Part shown: piece after piece, positions 44,239 through 52,763 of the stretch
Numbering within the stretch: the first letter of the stretch is position 1
How the letters are laid out: the number at the start of each line of letters is the position of its first letter
Source: Acidobacteriota bacterium
Lineage (GTDB): Bacteria > Actinomycetota > Acidimicrobiia > Spongiisociales > UBA5794
Direction of reading: 5' to 3'
Length of the DNA stretch: 64,000 bases
NCBI GenBank assembly: GCA_022562055.1
Contig: JADFQA010000002.1
Coordinates: forward strand, 1 to 64,000
Notes under the pieces: model-generated
What the model was told of the DNA's origin: nothing
The model's input: only the letters and a program-made list of their open reading frames with translations
Databases searched by the model: none
Made by a program: the position numbers and the translations under genes

Positions 44239-45423
44239 TCAGCGCGCAAGATTGCCGCTTTGTGCGGCTGCGGTGTCGGGACGGACCAGGGCGAATAGCA
44301 CTGCGATGCCAAATACGTTGAGTGCGGCCGCCGCCCATGCGTCCGCCGAGTAGCCGAACTCTGCAAAGAGACGCACCCCGACGTAGGCACCCGCGGCACG
44401 ACCCAGACCCGCCGAAAGAGTCATCAGCGACAAGAATCTCGTACGCGCCAACGGACGGATCTCTGTTGCGAACGGGATCGCCGACACGATCGTGAACTCG
44501 AAACCGGCGATTCCGATAAACAGGCCAACGAGCGATAGCACCAGCGAATCGCCGACCAGCGGGATCAGACTAAATCCGATCGCCGCGACCGACATGCCGA
44601 GGGCAAGGGCGTTGCGTTTTCCCATCCGGTCGGTGAGGGTGATCGTGCCACCTTCACCGAGAAGTTCTGCAAGGCCAATCACCGCAGCGATGCCGCCAAG
44701 ACCGGCAATCTTGATCGCAAAGTCGTTCTCAAGCCACGCTCCCAACGAAATGAACATCAGCTCAGCCGATGTCATAAAGAGGACCGCGACGACGAGAAAC
44801 CCCACGGCCGATCGGTCGAGAGTGAGTTTCTTATCGACACGGTCGGCATGCCCTGGCGCCTCGGGCTCAAGCAACGACCTAAAAAAGAATAGTGCGACGA
44901 CTCCGCTGGCGGCGAATAGCCAAAAGGGTGCCCGCCAACCCCAACGGGAGATCAACCATCCTGCAACCGGTGCGCCGACGAAGAACCCCGCAGCCCACGT
45001 CACCTCGACCATCCCGAGCACGCGCGCCCGCTTCTCGTAGGGGACGCGGTCAGCGACGTAGGCCTGCTGGGCGACGTCGAACACCGGCTTCGCAAGTCCG
45101 ATCAGCACAAAGGACACCACCGCTCCGACCCAGACACCCGTGACCGCGACAGCCAAAGACCCCGTCGCGAAGAGAACAATCCCGAAACCGATGAGCCGGC
45201 GACGCCGCTCACCCCGCCCAACCGTCGAAACCACGACCGGTGTGGCGAGAGCTGCGAGCGAACGTACCGATACGAGCCAGGCCACATCGTTCAGCGGCAC
45301 GCCGAGACCGCGTGCAAGCACCGGCAAGAATGGGTACACAAATCGGACCGAAACGTTCAGCATCAGCCGAACAGCAATCAGAAATCCAAGCGCCCTTCCG
45401 AAAGGGCGCGGCTCCTCAGTCAC
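44239..45423 (-). CDS. MFS transporter
   Basis: This 394-residue protein with about 12 membrane helices in two halves has the loop-2 style motif GRGERRRRLIGFG and a matching DRMGKRNALALG in the second half. It is most like drug- or metabolite-efflux members, but no substrate can be given. It lies three genes away from the Fe-S genes and shows no obvious link to them. Its stop is one base from that of sufU. Confidence 0.85.
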   Translation of the reverse strand: MTEEPRPFGRALGFLIAVRLMLNVSVRFVYPFLPVLARGLGVPLNDVAWLVSVRSLAALATPVVVSTVGRGERRRRLIGFGIVLFATGSLAVAVTGVWVGAVVSFVLIGLAKPVFDVAQQAYVADRVPYEKRARVLGMVEVTWAAGFFVGAPVAGWLISRWGWRAPFWLFAASGVVALFFFRSLLEPEAPGHADRVDKKLTLDRSAVGFLVVAVLFMTSAELMFISLGAWLENDFAIKIAGLGGIAAVIGLAELLGEGGTITLTDRMGKRNALALGMSVAAIGFSLIPLVGDSLVLSLVGLFIGIAGFEFTIVSAIPFATEIRPLARTRFLSLMTLSAGLGRAAGAYVGVRLFAEFGYSADAWAAAALNVFGIAVLFALVRPDTAAAQSGNLAR

Positions 45424-45438
45424 CGGTGCCGCACCGGG

Positions 45439-46827
45439 TCATCTGGCAACGCCACCCTCGGTCATCGGATAGAGGTCGAGTGCCGAGTCGAGTTCATCGG
45501 CGGGCAACACATCGAGAGCAAGCGCGGCGTCTCGAACGCTTGTGCCTTCCGCAAACGCCTTCTTGGCGACTTTCGCAGAGAGATCGTATCCGATGATAGG
45601 AACGAGGGCCGTGATGATGATCACATTCTGTTCGAGCAGCCATGTAGCCCGTTCAGCGTTCGCCTCGATGCCCTCAATGCACTTCTCGCGCAACGCGGTA
45701 CAGCCGTTGGAGAGGAGGTCGATGGACTCGAGAAGGTTGTGAGCAATCAGCGGCATCATCACATTGAGCTCGAAGTTCCCGTTCGCCCCGCCCCACGTTA
45801 TTGCTACGTCGTTGCCGATTACCTGCGCCGCGACTTGCATCATCATCTCCGGCATGACCGGGTTGACCTTGCCAGGCATGATTGACGAGCCGGGCTGCAA
45901 TGATGGCAGGTTGATCTCGTTGAAACCTGTCCGCGGGCCACTCGACAGCCAGCGCAGATCGTTGACGATTTTGAACAGCGACACCGCAACCGTCTTGAGC
46001 GCCCCAGAAGCGCTCACGGTCGCATCTTTGGCTGCTTGAGCCTCAAAATGGTTTGGGGCTTCGACGAAGTTGAATCCCGAACGTTGCGCCATCAGAGCAA
46101 TCGTGTCCGCGGCGAAGCCGGCAGGGGCATTGATCCCGGTGCCGACCGCGGTCCCACCCAGGGCCAGCTCCTCAAGTTCGGGAACGACGTGTTCGACCCG
46201 TGTGACGCCCTTGGCGATCTGAGCTGCGTAACCCGCGAATTCCTGGCCGAGACGTACCGGCGTCGCGTCCATCAGATGAGTGCGCCCCGACTTCACGATC
46301 CCATCAAACTCGACAGCCTTGGCGCTGAGAGATTCTTCAAGCGCGCGGAGGGCGGGCAGTAAATCCTCAGAGAGCGCCGCTACCGCGGCAACGTGAATGG
46401 CTGTGGGGATCGTATCGTTGGAGGACTGACCTGAGTTCACGTGATCGTTGGGGTGGACGAGCTTCGACCCGATCTCGCCACCGAGGATCTGGGTAGCTCG
46501 GTTGGCGAGGACCTCGTTGGCGTTCATATTGGTCGACGTACCCGAACCGGTCTGGAATATGTCGACAACAAATTGATCGTCGTACAAACCTTCCATCATC
46601 TCGTCGGCAGCGGTCCGAATCGCATCGGCTTTATCTGCATCGACCGCGCCAGAACGTTTGTTGATTTCCGCAGCAGAACCCTTGAGGAGTCCTTGTGCCC
46701 AGATGAACCGGCGCCCAAACCGCAGATTTGAAATCGGAAAGTTTTCGACAGCGCGCTGCGTGGACGCTCCGTACAGCGCATCGGAGGGAACCTCGACGTC
46801 TCCCATAGAATCTCGTTCAATACGCAT
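45439..46827 (-). CDS. fumC: Fumarate hydratase, class II
   Basis: This 462-residue cytosolic TCA-cycle enzyme interconverts fumarate and malate without an Fe-S cluster. It shows TGSGTSTNMNANEVLANRA, SGQSSNDTIPTA, SGRTHLMDATPV and the superfamily signature GSSIMPGKVNP. ATG 46827 has a preceding CAGGAG; the frame is open to 46965, but that part is not fumarase-like. The MFS gene follows 15 bases later. Confidence 0.94.
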   Translation of the reverse strand: MRIERDSMGDVEVPSDALYGASTQRAVENFPISNLRFGRRFIWAQGLLKGSAAEINKRSGAVDADKADAIRTAADEMMEGLYDDQFVVDIFQTGSGTSTNMNANEVLANRATQILGGEIGSKLVHPNDHVNSGQSSNDTIPTAIHVAAVAALSEDLLPALRALEESLSAKAVEFDGIVKSGRTHLMDATPVRLGQEFAGYAAQIAKGVTRVEHVVPELEELALGGTAVGTGINAPAGFAADTIALMAQRSGFNFVEAPNHFEAQAAKDATVSASGALKTVAVSLFKIVNDLRWLSSGPRTGFNEINLPSLQPGSSIMPGKVNPVMPEMMMQVAAQVIGNDVAITWGGANGNFELNVMMPLIAHNLLESIDLLSNGCTALREKCIEGIEANAERATWLLEQNVIIITALVPIIGYDLSAKVAKKAFAEGTSVRDAALALDVLPADELDSALDLYPMTEGGVAR

Positions 46828-46859
46828 TGTCACTCCTGAGACGGTCGGTGTCCTGCCGG

Positions 46860-47255
46860 TCAGGTTAGTGAGTCTCCGCTGCCCGCAGCTGACAACAGCG
46901 CACCGGGAGTAAGGGCCTCGGCAAGACCGACAAGGGTCTCGGATCTGACACGAAACCAAGCCCACTTCCCTCGCTGTTCTCGTTCAAGAAACCCTGCGGC
47001 CACCAATTGTGAAAGGTGGTGAGATGTCGTCCCCTGACTACGGTCGAGCAACTCGGGTAAATCACAGGCGCACAGTTCCCCGCTATCAGACGCCGCGACC
47101 AGTGACAGGATGCGAAGCCGCACGGGGTCACCCAGAGTTTTGAACAATGTCGCCGCGTGGGCGGCATCCACCGAACTCATCGCGACATCTGAGGCCACGG
47201 CGCAGCACACTTCCGTCGCGTCCGAACAGTAATCTTGACTCGCGGCGATTCCCAT
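46860..47255 (-). CDS. arsR: ArsR-family metal/metalloid-responsive repressor
   Basis: This winged-helix repressor of about 131 residues has the family core ATLFKTLGDPVRLRILSL, and SQGTTSHHLSQL for DNA recognition. It has two possible metal sites. One is Cys62/Cys64 in ELCACDL, the classic alpha-3 arsenite motif. The other is an N-terminal group of Cys10, Cys17 and Cys18. It is divergent from the flavoprotein gene and likely represses it. I chose ATG 47255; the frame is open to 47318, but the start there would lie over the operator and promoter. Confidence 0.87.
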   Translation of the reverse strand: MGIAASQDYCSDATEVCCAVASDVAMSSVDAAHAATLFKTLGDPVRLRILSLVAASDSGELCACDLPELLDRSQGTTSHHLSQLVAAGFLEREQRGKWAWFRVRSETLVGLAEALTPGALLSAAGSGDSLT

Positions 47256-47264
47256 ACATATATA

Positions 47265-47294
47265 TTGACACACATCGATATGATGTGCAATACT
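47265..47294 (+). promoter_or_regulatory. Promoter of the flavoprotein gene with ArsR operator in the spacer
   Basis: A perfect -35 TTGACA (47265-47270) and AATACT (47289-47294, four of six) are 18 bases apart. The spacer holds CACATC and GATGTG arms (47271-47276, 47282-47287) around five bases. A repressor bound there would block the promoter. Confidence 0.6.
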
Positions 47295-47333
47295 CTGGTA
47301 CATACATATCGGCGTCAATCAATATGAGGAACT

Positions 47334-48632
47334 ATGGAAATCGACCGACTCCCTACCATCGTCCTTGGAGCCGGCCCCGTGGGTTTGGCTGCTGCCGCCC
47401 ATCTGTCACGGCGAGGACTGCCATTCCTTGTCCTTGAGCGGGGTCACTCCGTCGGTGAGAATATGCTCGACTGGGGCCAGATCCGCATGTTCTCACCGTG
47501 GCGGTACGCCATCGACTCTGCAGCCGTTGCCCTGCTTGGCGAATCGTGGCCGTCACCCGATCTCAACGACTTCCCCACAGGGTCCGACATGGTCGATCTT
47601 TACCTCGAGCCGCTCGCTGAACTTTCCGAGATCGCCCCCTGGCTCCACCTGAACCATGAAGTCGTCTCGATCCACCGTTTGCACATGGGCCGCTCAACGA
47701 CACCGGAACGCGCCGATTCGCCTTTCGTCGTCACCGCAGCAACGGACACCGGGCTTGTGGACTTCCACGCGGCAGCCATTGTCGACGCCACCGGAACATG
47801 GTCTCAGCAGAACGCGGCGACAACCACAGGAAGTCTTGCGCCGTCGGAAAGTGCGGCCGCAAAGCTGGTCAGCTACGGCGCACCCGACGTTGCCGGCAAA
47901 CAACGATCGCGATATACAGGCAAACGGATTGCCGTCATTGGTGGCGGGCATACAGCACAAAATACTCTCCGATCACTTTCGACGCTGCAGGATATCGATC
48001 CAGCAACCAAGATCCATTGGCTCATCCGGCCCCGGTCGGCCGCATCTTTGTTCGGCACCGGTGAAGCTGACGGACTGTCCAATCGAGCCGCACTCGGCTC
48101 AGCGGCGCGCGATCTCGTAGAAAGCGGAGCGATTCAAGCGCACACCGGTTTTCTCACGGAGAGATTTTCCGTTGACGGAGACACCGTTCGCATCCACTCG
48201 ATTGACGGTGCCACCATCGTCGTTGACGAGGTGATCGTCTGCACGGGCCAGCATCCTGACCACACGATCACATCTGAACTCCAGCTTGACTTCGACCCCG
48301 TCACACAAGCGACTAGGCAGCTTGGGCCATTGATCGACCCGAACATCCACTCCTGTGCGACGGTGAAACCGCATGGCCATCGTGAGGTGTCGCACCCCGA
48401 GCCAAACTTCTACACCGTCGGCATGAAGTCCTACGGGAGGGCGCCAACGTTTCTGCTCGTGACTGGATACGAACAGGTCCGCTCGGTAGTCGCGGCTATC
48501 GCGGGAGACATGGAAGCTGCCGACAACGTGTCGCTTGAGCTGCCAGAGAGCGGGGTGTGTGGCGTTCCCACTCAGCGACTCACCATAGGCAGCGGCCCGG
48601 TGGAAGCGTCAACGTTGGGAGGGTGTTGCTAG
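47334..48632 (+). CDS. FAD-dependent oxidoreductase of an ars-type gene pair
   Basis: This 432-residue flavoprotein has an FAD motif GAGPVGLAAA, a second nucleotide motif GGGHTAQNTL and IVCTGQHPDH, the layout of flavin monooxygenase/thioredoxin-reductase relatives. The C-terminus has GVCGVP and ends GGCC, a thiol pair that could bind arsenic or move electrons. Similar proteins occur in arsenic islands (ArsO-like), which fits the divergent ArsR gene. No arsenite pump or arsenate reductase is in the window, so the substrate is open. Confidence 0.8.
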   Translation: MEIDRLPTIVLGAGPVGLAAAAHLSRRGLPFLVLERGHSVGENMLDWGQIRMFSPWRYAIDSAAVALLGESWPSPDLNDFPTGSDMVDLYLEPLAELSEIAPWLHLNHEVVSIHRLHMGRSTTPERADSPFVVTAATDTGLVDFHAAAIVDATGTWSQQNAATTTGSLAPSESAAAKLVSYGAPDVAGKQRSRYTGKRIAVIGGGHTAQNTLRSLSTLQDIDPATKIHWLIRPRSAASLFGTGEADGLSNRAALGSAARDLVESGAIQAHTGFLTERFSVDGDTVRIHSIDGATIVVDEVIVCTGQHPDHTITSELQLDFDPVTQATRQLGPLIDPNIHSCATVKPHGHREVSHPEPNFYTVGMKSYGRAPTFLLVTGYEQVRSVVAAIAGDMEAADNVSLELPESGVCGVPTQRLTIGSGPVEASTLGGCC

Positions 48633-48711
48633 AGCACAGAGTTCGAGCAGCGATCCTCGCTACGGGTACTACATGCCACGCTGGTGCAAACGCCGGTACA
48701 GCACTTCTGCA

Positions 48712-49473
48712 TCAAGTTACCAACGCTCTGTCCACCGCTTCGGGAACGATCTCACCGACATCCCCTTCGATTCTGAGGGTAAGGGACGGCTTGAAATCGT
48801 GATCAGTCTGTCCCTGGTTCACAACGACATACGGAACACCGCGGTCCGCCGCCATCAGCGGCACCGCGGCAGCCGGGTACACCGACAGAGTCGATCCCAG
48901 GGAGAGAACAAGGTCGCACGAAAGAGCGGCGGAGCGAGCACGTTCGATTTCGACGATATCGAGATTCTGACCGAAGGAAATCGTTGCAGGTTTGAGCAGC
49001 CCGCCACAGTGACAAACGGGCGGATCTCCTGACTCTTTGAAAGCGGCGTAATGCGGGGCGGGGTCGGTCGTCTCGCCACATGTCTGGCAGGCAACGAGCC
49101 GGACAGTTCCATGAATCTCAACAAGACGCGAGTCGCTCGTCCCCGCTGCCGAGTGCAGACCGTCGACGTTCTGGGTGACCACCATCTCCAGCTTTCCCGC
49201 CGTTTCGAGTCGGGCGATAGAACGATGCGTATCGTTCGGCTTCGCAGCACCCCATTGCTGACTGTCCGATATCTTCTGTTCCCAATACCTCACCCGCTCA
49301 GCGTGGTCGGTCATGAACTCTTCATAAAACACCGGCGTCTTTGTTTTCCACACACCCTGAGGGCCACGAAAATCTGGTATACCGGACCCAGTCGAGACTC
49401 CAGCACCGGTAAATACCAGGATCCTCGAAGCGTCCCGCAGCAGGTCAGCTAGTTCAGCAACTTGCTCCTCCAC
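48712..49473 (-). CDS. cobB: Sir2-family NAD-dependent protein deacylase
   Basis: This protein of 253 residues has sirtuin motifs GAGVSTGSGIPDFRG, TQNVDGLH (with the catalytic His in EIHGTV) and LGSTLSVYPAA. Four zinc-binding Cys are in CQTC and CHCGG. It removes acyl groups from lysine, using NAD. GTG 49473 lies one base after the upstream gene stop; the longer frame to 49557 is inside that gene. The exact acyl preference cannot be read from sequence. Confidence 0.92.
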   Translation of the reverse strand: MEEQVAELADLLRDASRILVFTGAGVSTGSGIPDFRGPQGVWKTKTPVFYEEFMTDHAERVRYWEQKISDSQQWGAAKPNDTHRSIARLETAGKLEMVVTQNVDGLHSAAGTSDSRLVEIHGTVRLVACQTCGETTDPAPHYAAFKESGDPPVCHCGGLLKPATISFGQNLDIVEIERARSAALSCDLVLSLGSTLSVYPAAAVPLMAADRGVPYVVVNQGQTDHDFKPSLTLRIEGDVGEIVPEAVDRALVT

Positions 49474-49474
49474 G

Positions 49475-50044
49475 TCAACGGGCTCCCAAAGCGGATCGCA
49501 ACTCAATGAGTGACTGCTCGAGGTTGTCAAGAAACTCTGCGATCGGGGAATCGGCAACGACCAGCTCGACAGGGACCGACATCACGAGTGGAACATCGAC
49601 GTCAACCTGAACAACCTCGCTGATCGGGATCTCGAAATCGGCAACCACCGGCACCGACAGTTCTAGCGGAACGTCAATGGTGATGGGTATCTCAGTACCA
49701 AGTGGACCCCTGACGCTGATAGTCGTGCGGAACTGCTCGCTGATCATGATTTCGGTGTCAACGGGGATCGTGATCACCTGATCGATTGGGACGTCCGCGA
49801 CAAAACTGATCGATTGATCGAGGTCCACAACGACCTCGATTGACGCGTCCCCCATCTCGGAGACGTCCTCGATGGCCCTCTCTAGCGCAACGTCGACTGC
49901 ATCGACTGCGCCCCCAATGCGAAACGCAAACATCACCCACGCGGTGAGGAGAACGACATTGAGCAGCAGCGAGACGGACACACCGATCGTAAGCAGCCTG
50001 AATCTGTTGTTGCGAAGGTAGCCGAAGGCTCTGTCACTGGCCAT
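49475..50044 (-). CDS. Membrane-anchored protein with repeated Ile/Val-Pro strands
   Basis: This 189-residue protein has a basic N-terminus, one helix (about 18-41) and an outside part made of short strand-like repeats (IPVDTEIMI, IPITIDVPLELSVPV, VDVDVPLVMSVPVELVV). The repeats suggest a long beta structure. It is coupled to the sirtuin gene, with one base between. No family is recognised. From 50045 to 50223 I see only a possible short leader peptide. Confidence 0.65.
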   Translation of the reverse strand: MASDRAFGYLRNNRFRLLTIGVSVSLLLNVVLLTAWVMFAFRIGGAVDAVDVALERAIEDVSEMGDASIEVVVDLDQSISFVADVPIDQVITIPVDTEIMISEQFRTTISVRGPLGTEIPITIDVPLELSVPVVADFEIPISEVVQVDVDVPLVMSVPVELVVADSPIAEFLDNLEQSLIELRSALGAR

Positions 50045-50223
50045 GACCCCACGCTACCGCAATCAGTGCGAAAGCGATCGCGCTGTCGTCCGCTCCACTC
50101 GTGCGACTACGCTGCCTTGACGATCATTCAACTTGAGGACACACGGAACGAAACCCCGATCACAGCAATTTTTGGGATGTCGCCGACGATTTCATCGACA
50201 GCGGACGAGTGGAGGAAGGCTCG

Positions 50224-50475
50224 ATGATGGGCCACCACTGTCCGCGTGCGGTAACCGGCGGCGGGTTCGTTGCCACCGTCGAACGGTCTTCCGGCAACCT
50301 GGTGGTAAAGCTGCCAAAACACGTTGTTACCGGACTGGTTGAGTCTGGCGAAGGCCTCACTTTTACACCAGCCGACAAGGTCTTCAGAGAGTGGGTAGCG
50401 ATCCCCAAGTATGACGCCGACCGATGGTTCGAGCTAATCGAAGAATCGATAGAGTTCATTAGCCAACCCAATTAG
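50224..50475 (+). CDS. Small protein of unknown function
   Basis: The protein has about 83 residues from ATG 50224, which follows a strong GGAGGAAGG. It is soluble and mixed alpha/beta, with GGGFVATVERSSGNLVVKLP and a helical end (WFELIEESIEFIS). The frame is open farther upstream but has no good start; GTG 50209 is the only rival. No family is recognised. Confidence 0.5.
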   Translation: MMGHHCPRAVTGGGFVATVERSSGNLVVKLPKHVVTGLVESGEGLTFTPADKVFREWVAIPKYDADRWFELIEESIEFISQPN

Positions 50476-50558
50476 CGCCAACACCGGGGTAACCTTTAGG
50501 GAGATCCTGACGAGAGCAAACTCGTCGCCTCGCATTCACCACCATTCGAAAGGGTCCG

Positions 50559-51101
50559 ATGTCCGCGTTACGAACATTGCTCGACGGAAACCAGCGGTTC
50601 GCGTCGACGTTTGCGGATTCCGAGCTTCCTATCAAACCCCGCCTTGGAACCATCGTTCTCACTTGCGTCGATACAAGGCTCGACCCGGCAAGGTTTCTCG
50701 ACGTTGCACCGGGTGACATATTGGTGCTTCGCAACACCGGTGGTCGACTCACCCAGGGTGTATTACTCGACCTCGCGGTCCTCGGATTCCTTGCATCCGG
50801 ACCACTCGGCGGCCCTCCGGTTAGTCCCGAGTTAGTTATCATCCACCACACTGACTGCGGCATGTCGCGGCTCGTCGACCCCGAAGCACAGCGCGCACTT
50901 GGCGAACGCCTAGGGATATCGTCAGAGGCGGTGGCAGCGATGGCGATCGCCGACCCGGCCGAGAGTGTAAAAGACGATGTCGAAAAGTTCCTCCACACTC
51001 CTGGTGTGCCCGCGACGTTCGTGGTTTCCGGACATGTATACGACGTGGCCACCGGCCTGCTTGATGAGGTCGTTGCACCGTCATCACCTCCGGCGGGGTA
51101 A
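50559..51101 (+). CDS. Beta-type carbonic anhydrase
   Basis: This 180-residue zinc enzyme interconverts CO2 and bicarbonate. The zinc ligands are visible: Cys36 with Asp38-x-Arg40 in CVDTR, and His97/Cys100 in HHTDC. LRNTGGR is the usual active-site loop. AAGGG precedes the ATG. The size fits the short actinobacterial beta class. It could supply bicarbonate to the acyl-CoA carboxylase encoded far upstream, but no link is shown. Confidence 0.9.
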   Translation: MSALRTLLDGNQRFASTFADSELPIKPRLGTIVLTCVDTRLDPARFLDVAPGDILVLRNTGGRLTQGVLLDLAVLGFLASGPLGGPPVSPELVIIHHTDCGMSRLVDPEAQRALGERLGISSEAVAAMAIADPAESVKDDVEKFLHTPGVPATFVVSGHVYDVATGLLDEVVAPSSPPAG

Positions 51102-51116
51102 CGCTCTCGATCGGCG

Positions 51117-51554
51117 CTATGTGACAATCAGCGCCACCGCGGATGCCACCGTAACGAGTGCCACCAGATAGTACGACACCACCCACCGAGAGTCAGCACC
51201 CGAAATTCGCAGTGCCGCGCCAAACGCTCGCGGTCGGGCAAGCATGTCTCGCAGCGCACGATCTCGCCGTGTGCCTCGACCAACCAGCAGCGACACTCGG
51301 TTGTCATCGAACCCGTCCTGAGAAACGGTCGTATCCACACGCCGCTGGAGAGGGGCCACAAGGACTATCAACAACACGGCAATTGCCAGGGACCCAGCCC
51401 AATTGGCGGGCGGCGCCGCGAAAGTAAGAAAGGCCAGCATGACCAGCCACGCAGCCCACACCCTGAGGATCTGCCCGAGAAATTCGCGCGCATCGGCGGG
51501 GCTATGGAACACCCATGTATCGTTGTTCACCTGCACCTCCACAACATCACCCAC
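51117..51554 (-). CDS. Membrane protein of unknown function
   Basis: This 145-residue protein has a soluble N-terminal stretch (30 residues), two helices (about 32-66) joined by a short loop, a basic cytoplasmic part and a last helix at the C-terminus (YYLVALVTVASAVALIV). It is convergent with the carbonic anhydrase gene. No family is recognised. Confidence 0.6.
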   Translation of the reverse strand: MGDVVEVQVNNDTWVFHSPADAREFLGQILRVWAAWLVMLAFLTFAAPPANWAGSLAIAVLLIVLVAPLQRRVDTTVSQDGFDDNRVSLLVGRGTRRDRALRDMLARPRAFGAALRISGADSRWVVSYYLVALVTVASAVALIVT

Positions 51555-51669
51555 GCTGGGCTCCTACCGGTGGACACACCTACCTGCGCCGCACCACGTG
51601 TCTGCACCCTACTCGCCGCCTGGCGCCGCAATGAAATCTCGCTGCGGGAAACGCTTGCTTGAGGCCGAA

Positions 51670-52443
51670 TTACAGTCCGTCAAGAAAGCCGCCGTCATCC
51701 GCGTCGTCCGTCGCGGAAGCGAACCCTTTCACGAACTCTAGGTAGCCGCCTGCCTCAAGTTCTTCTGCAATCTCTGGCCCCCCGCTCTTTACGATCCGGC
51801 CATCGATCATGACGTGAACGCGGTCCGGTTTCATGTAGCGCAGTATGCGGTTGTAGTGGGTGATAATCAAGACGCCCAGGTCTGGCGAACGGAGCCCTTC
51901 GACGAGTTCAGCGACCTCACGAACAGCATCGATATCGAGACCAGAGTCGATTTCGTCAAGCACCGCAATCTTCGGCTGGGTAGCAACAAGCTGCAACATT
52001 TCGGAGCGTTTTTTCTCGCCGCCCGACAACTCATCGTTCACCGCTCGATCCATAAACCGATCCATATCGAGGGACTCGATCGCGGCGGCGGTCCGACTTT
52101 TGAAATCTTCGGTGTCCTCAGCAACCTCAGCCATCTCGTCCAGTAGCTCGTCGAGGCGAACCCCGCCAATCTGAATCGGATATTGAAACGCTTGAAACAA
52201 CCCGGCGCGGGCGCGCTCGTCCACGGCCATCTCAGAAATCTCAACACCGTCGATCTCGACGCTTCCGGATGCCGCGTATTCAGGCTTGCCGGTCAGTACA
52301 TGGCAAAGAGTCGACTTGCCCGAGCCGTTCGGCCCCATAAGTACGTGGATTTCGCCCGCCGGAACGACGAGATCTACACCCTTGAGTATGTGGAGCTCAC
52401 CAATGTGGGCCTCCAGGGATCGGACCGAAAGAGCGATGCTCAT
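51670..52443 (-). CDS. sufC: SufC ATPase, copy 2 (beside sufD)
   Basis: This 257-residue ABC ATPase has the full SufC motif set: GPNGSGKST, the Q-loop FQYPIQIGG, SGGEKKRSE, AVLDEIDSGLDID and ITHYNR. It differs widely from copy 1 (for example in the HVLTGKPEYAASGSVEIDG stretch) and has an acidic C-terminal tail. It overlaps the Rieske gene by four bases, which overlaps sufD, so this is the copy most likely to work with that SufD. Confidence 0.92.
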   Translation of the reverse strand: MSIALSVRSLEAHIGELHILKGVDLVVPAGEIHVLMGPNGSGKSTLCHVLTGKPEYAASGSVEIDGVEISEMAVDERARAGLFQAFQYPIQIGGVRLDELLDEMAEVAEDTEDFKSRTAAAIESLDMDRFMDRAVNDELSGGEKKRSEMLQLVATQPKIAVLDEIDSGLDIDAVREVAELVEGLRSPDLGVLIITHYNRILRYMKPDRVHVMIDGRIVKSGGPEIAEELEAGGYLEFVKGFASATDDADDGGFLDGL

Positions 52444-52763
52444 AACTGTTCCTCTCGAATGACAAGCATTACATCACCGTCGACAACATTGATTTCATAA
52501 ACCGGCACCGCGGCTGTTGCCGGGAGGGAACTGGGTTCACCGGTGGTGAGTGAAAACTCAGCGCCGTGGCGTGGACATTCAACCTCACCCTCAAAGACTT
52601 CTCCCTCAGCGAGCGATGCTTCGGCGTGCGAGCAGAGGTCGCCGATTGCATGAAATGCGTCGTCGATGCGGAATACCGCGATTCGAAGATCCCCCACTTC
52701 GACGCTAACGCCACGGCCTTGTGGAAATGCATCGACTTCGCCAAGCCGAACCGTCGACGTCAT
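52440..52763 (-). CDS. Small Rieske [2Fe-2S] ferredoxin
   Basis: This 107-residue protein has the Rieske ligand pairs CSH (LCSHAEASL) and CPRH (ECPRHGAEF). Genes of this kind often lie between sufD and sufC in actinobacteria and related groups. It may donate electrons for cluster assembly or be a client, but the role is not settled. It overlaps both neighbours by four bases, so the three proteins are made together. Confidence 0.9.
   Translation of the reverse strand: MTSTVRLGEVDAFPQGRGVSVEVGDLRIAVFRIDDAFHAIGDLCSHAEASLAEGEVFEGEVECPRHGAEFSLTTGEPSSLPATAAVPVYEINVVDGDVMLVIREEQL

Noticed and set aside
48646-48658. Short 5-bp hairpin between the flavoprotein and sirtuin genes
   Set aside because: Too short, with no T-run, to be called a terminator.
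50116-50226. 36-residue frame (TTG start) ending in an ATGA overlap with the small gene at 50224
   Set aside because: The overlap is attractive, but there is no ribosome binding site and no recognisable composition; kept only as a possible leader peptide.
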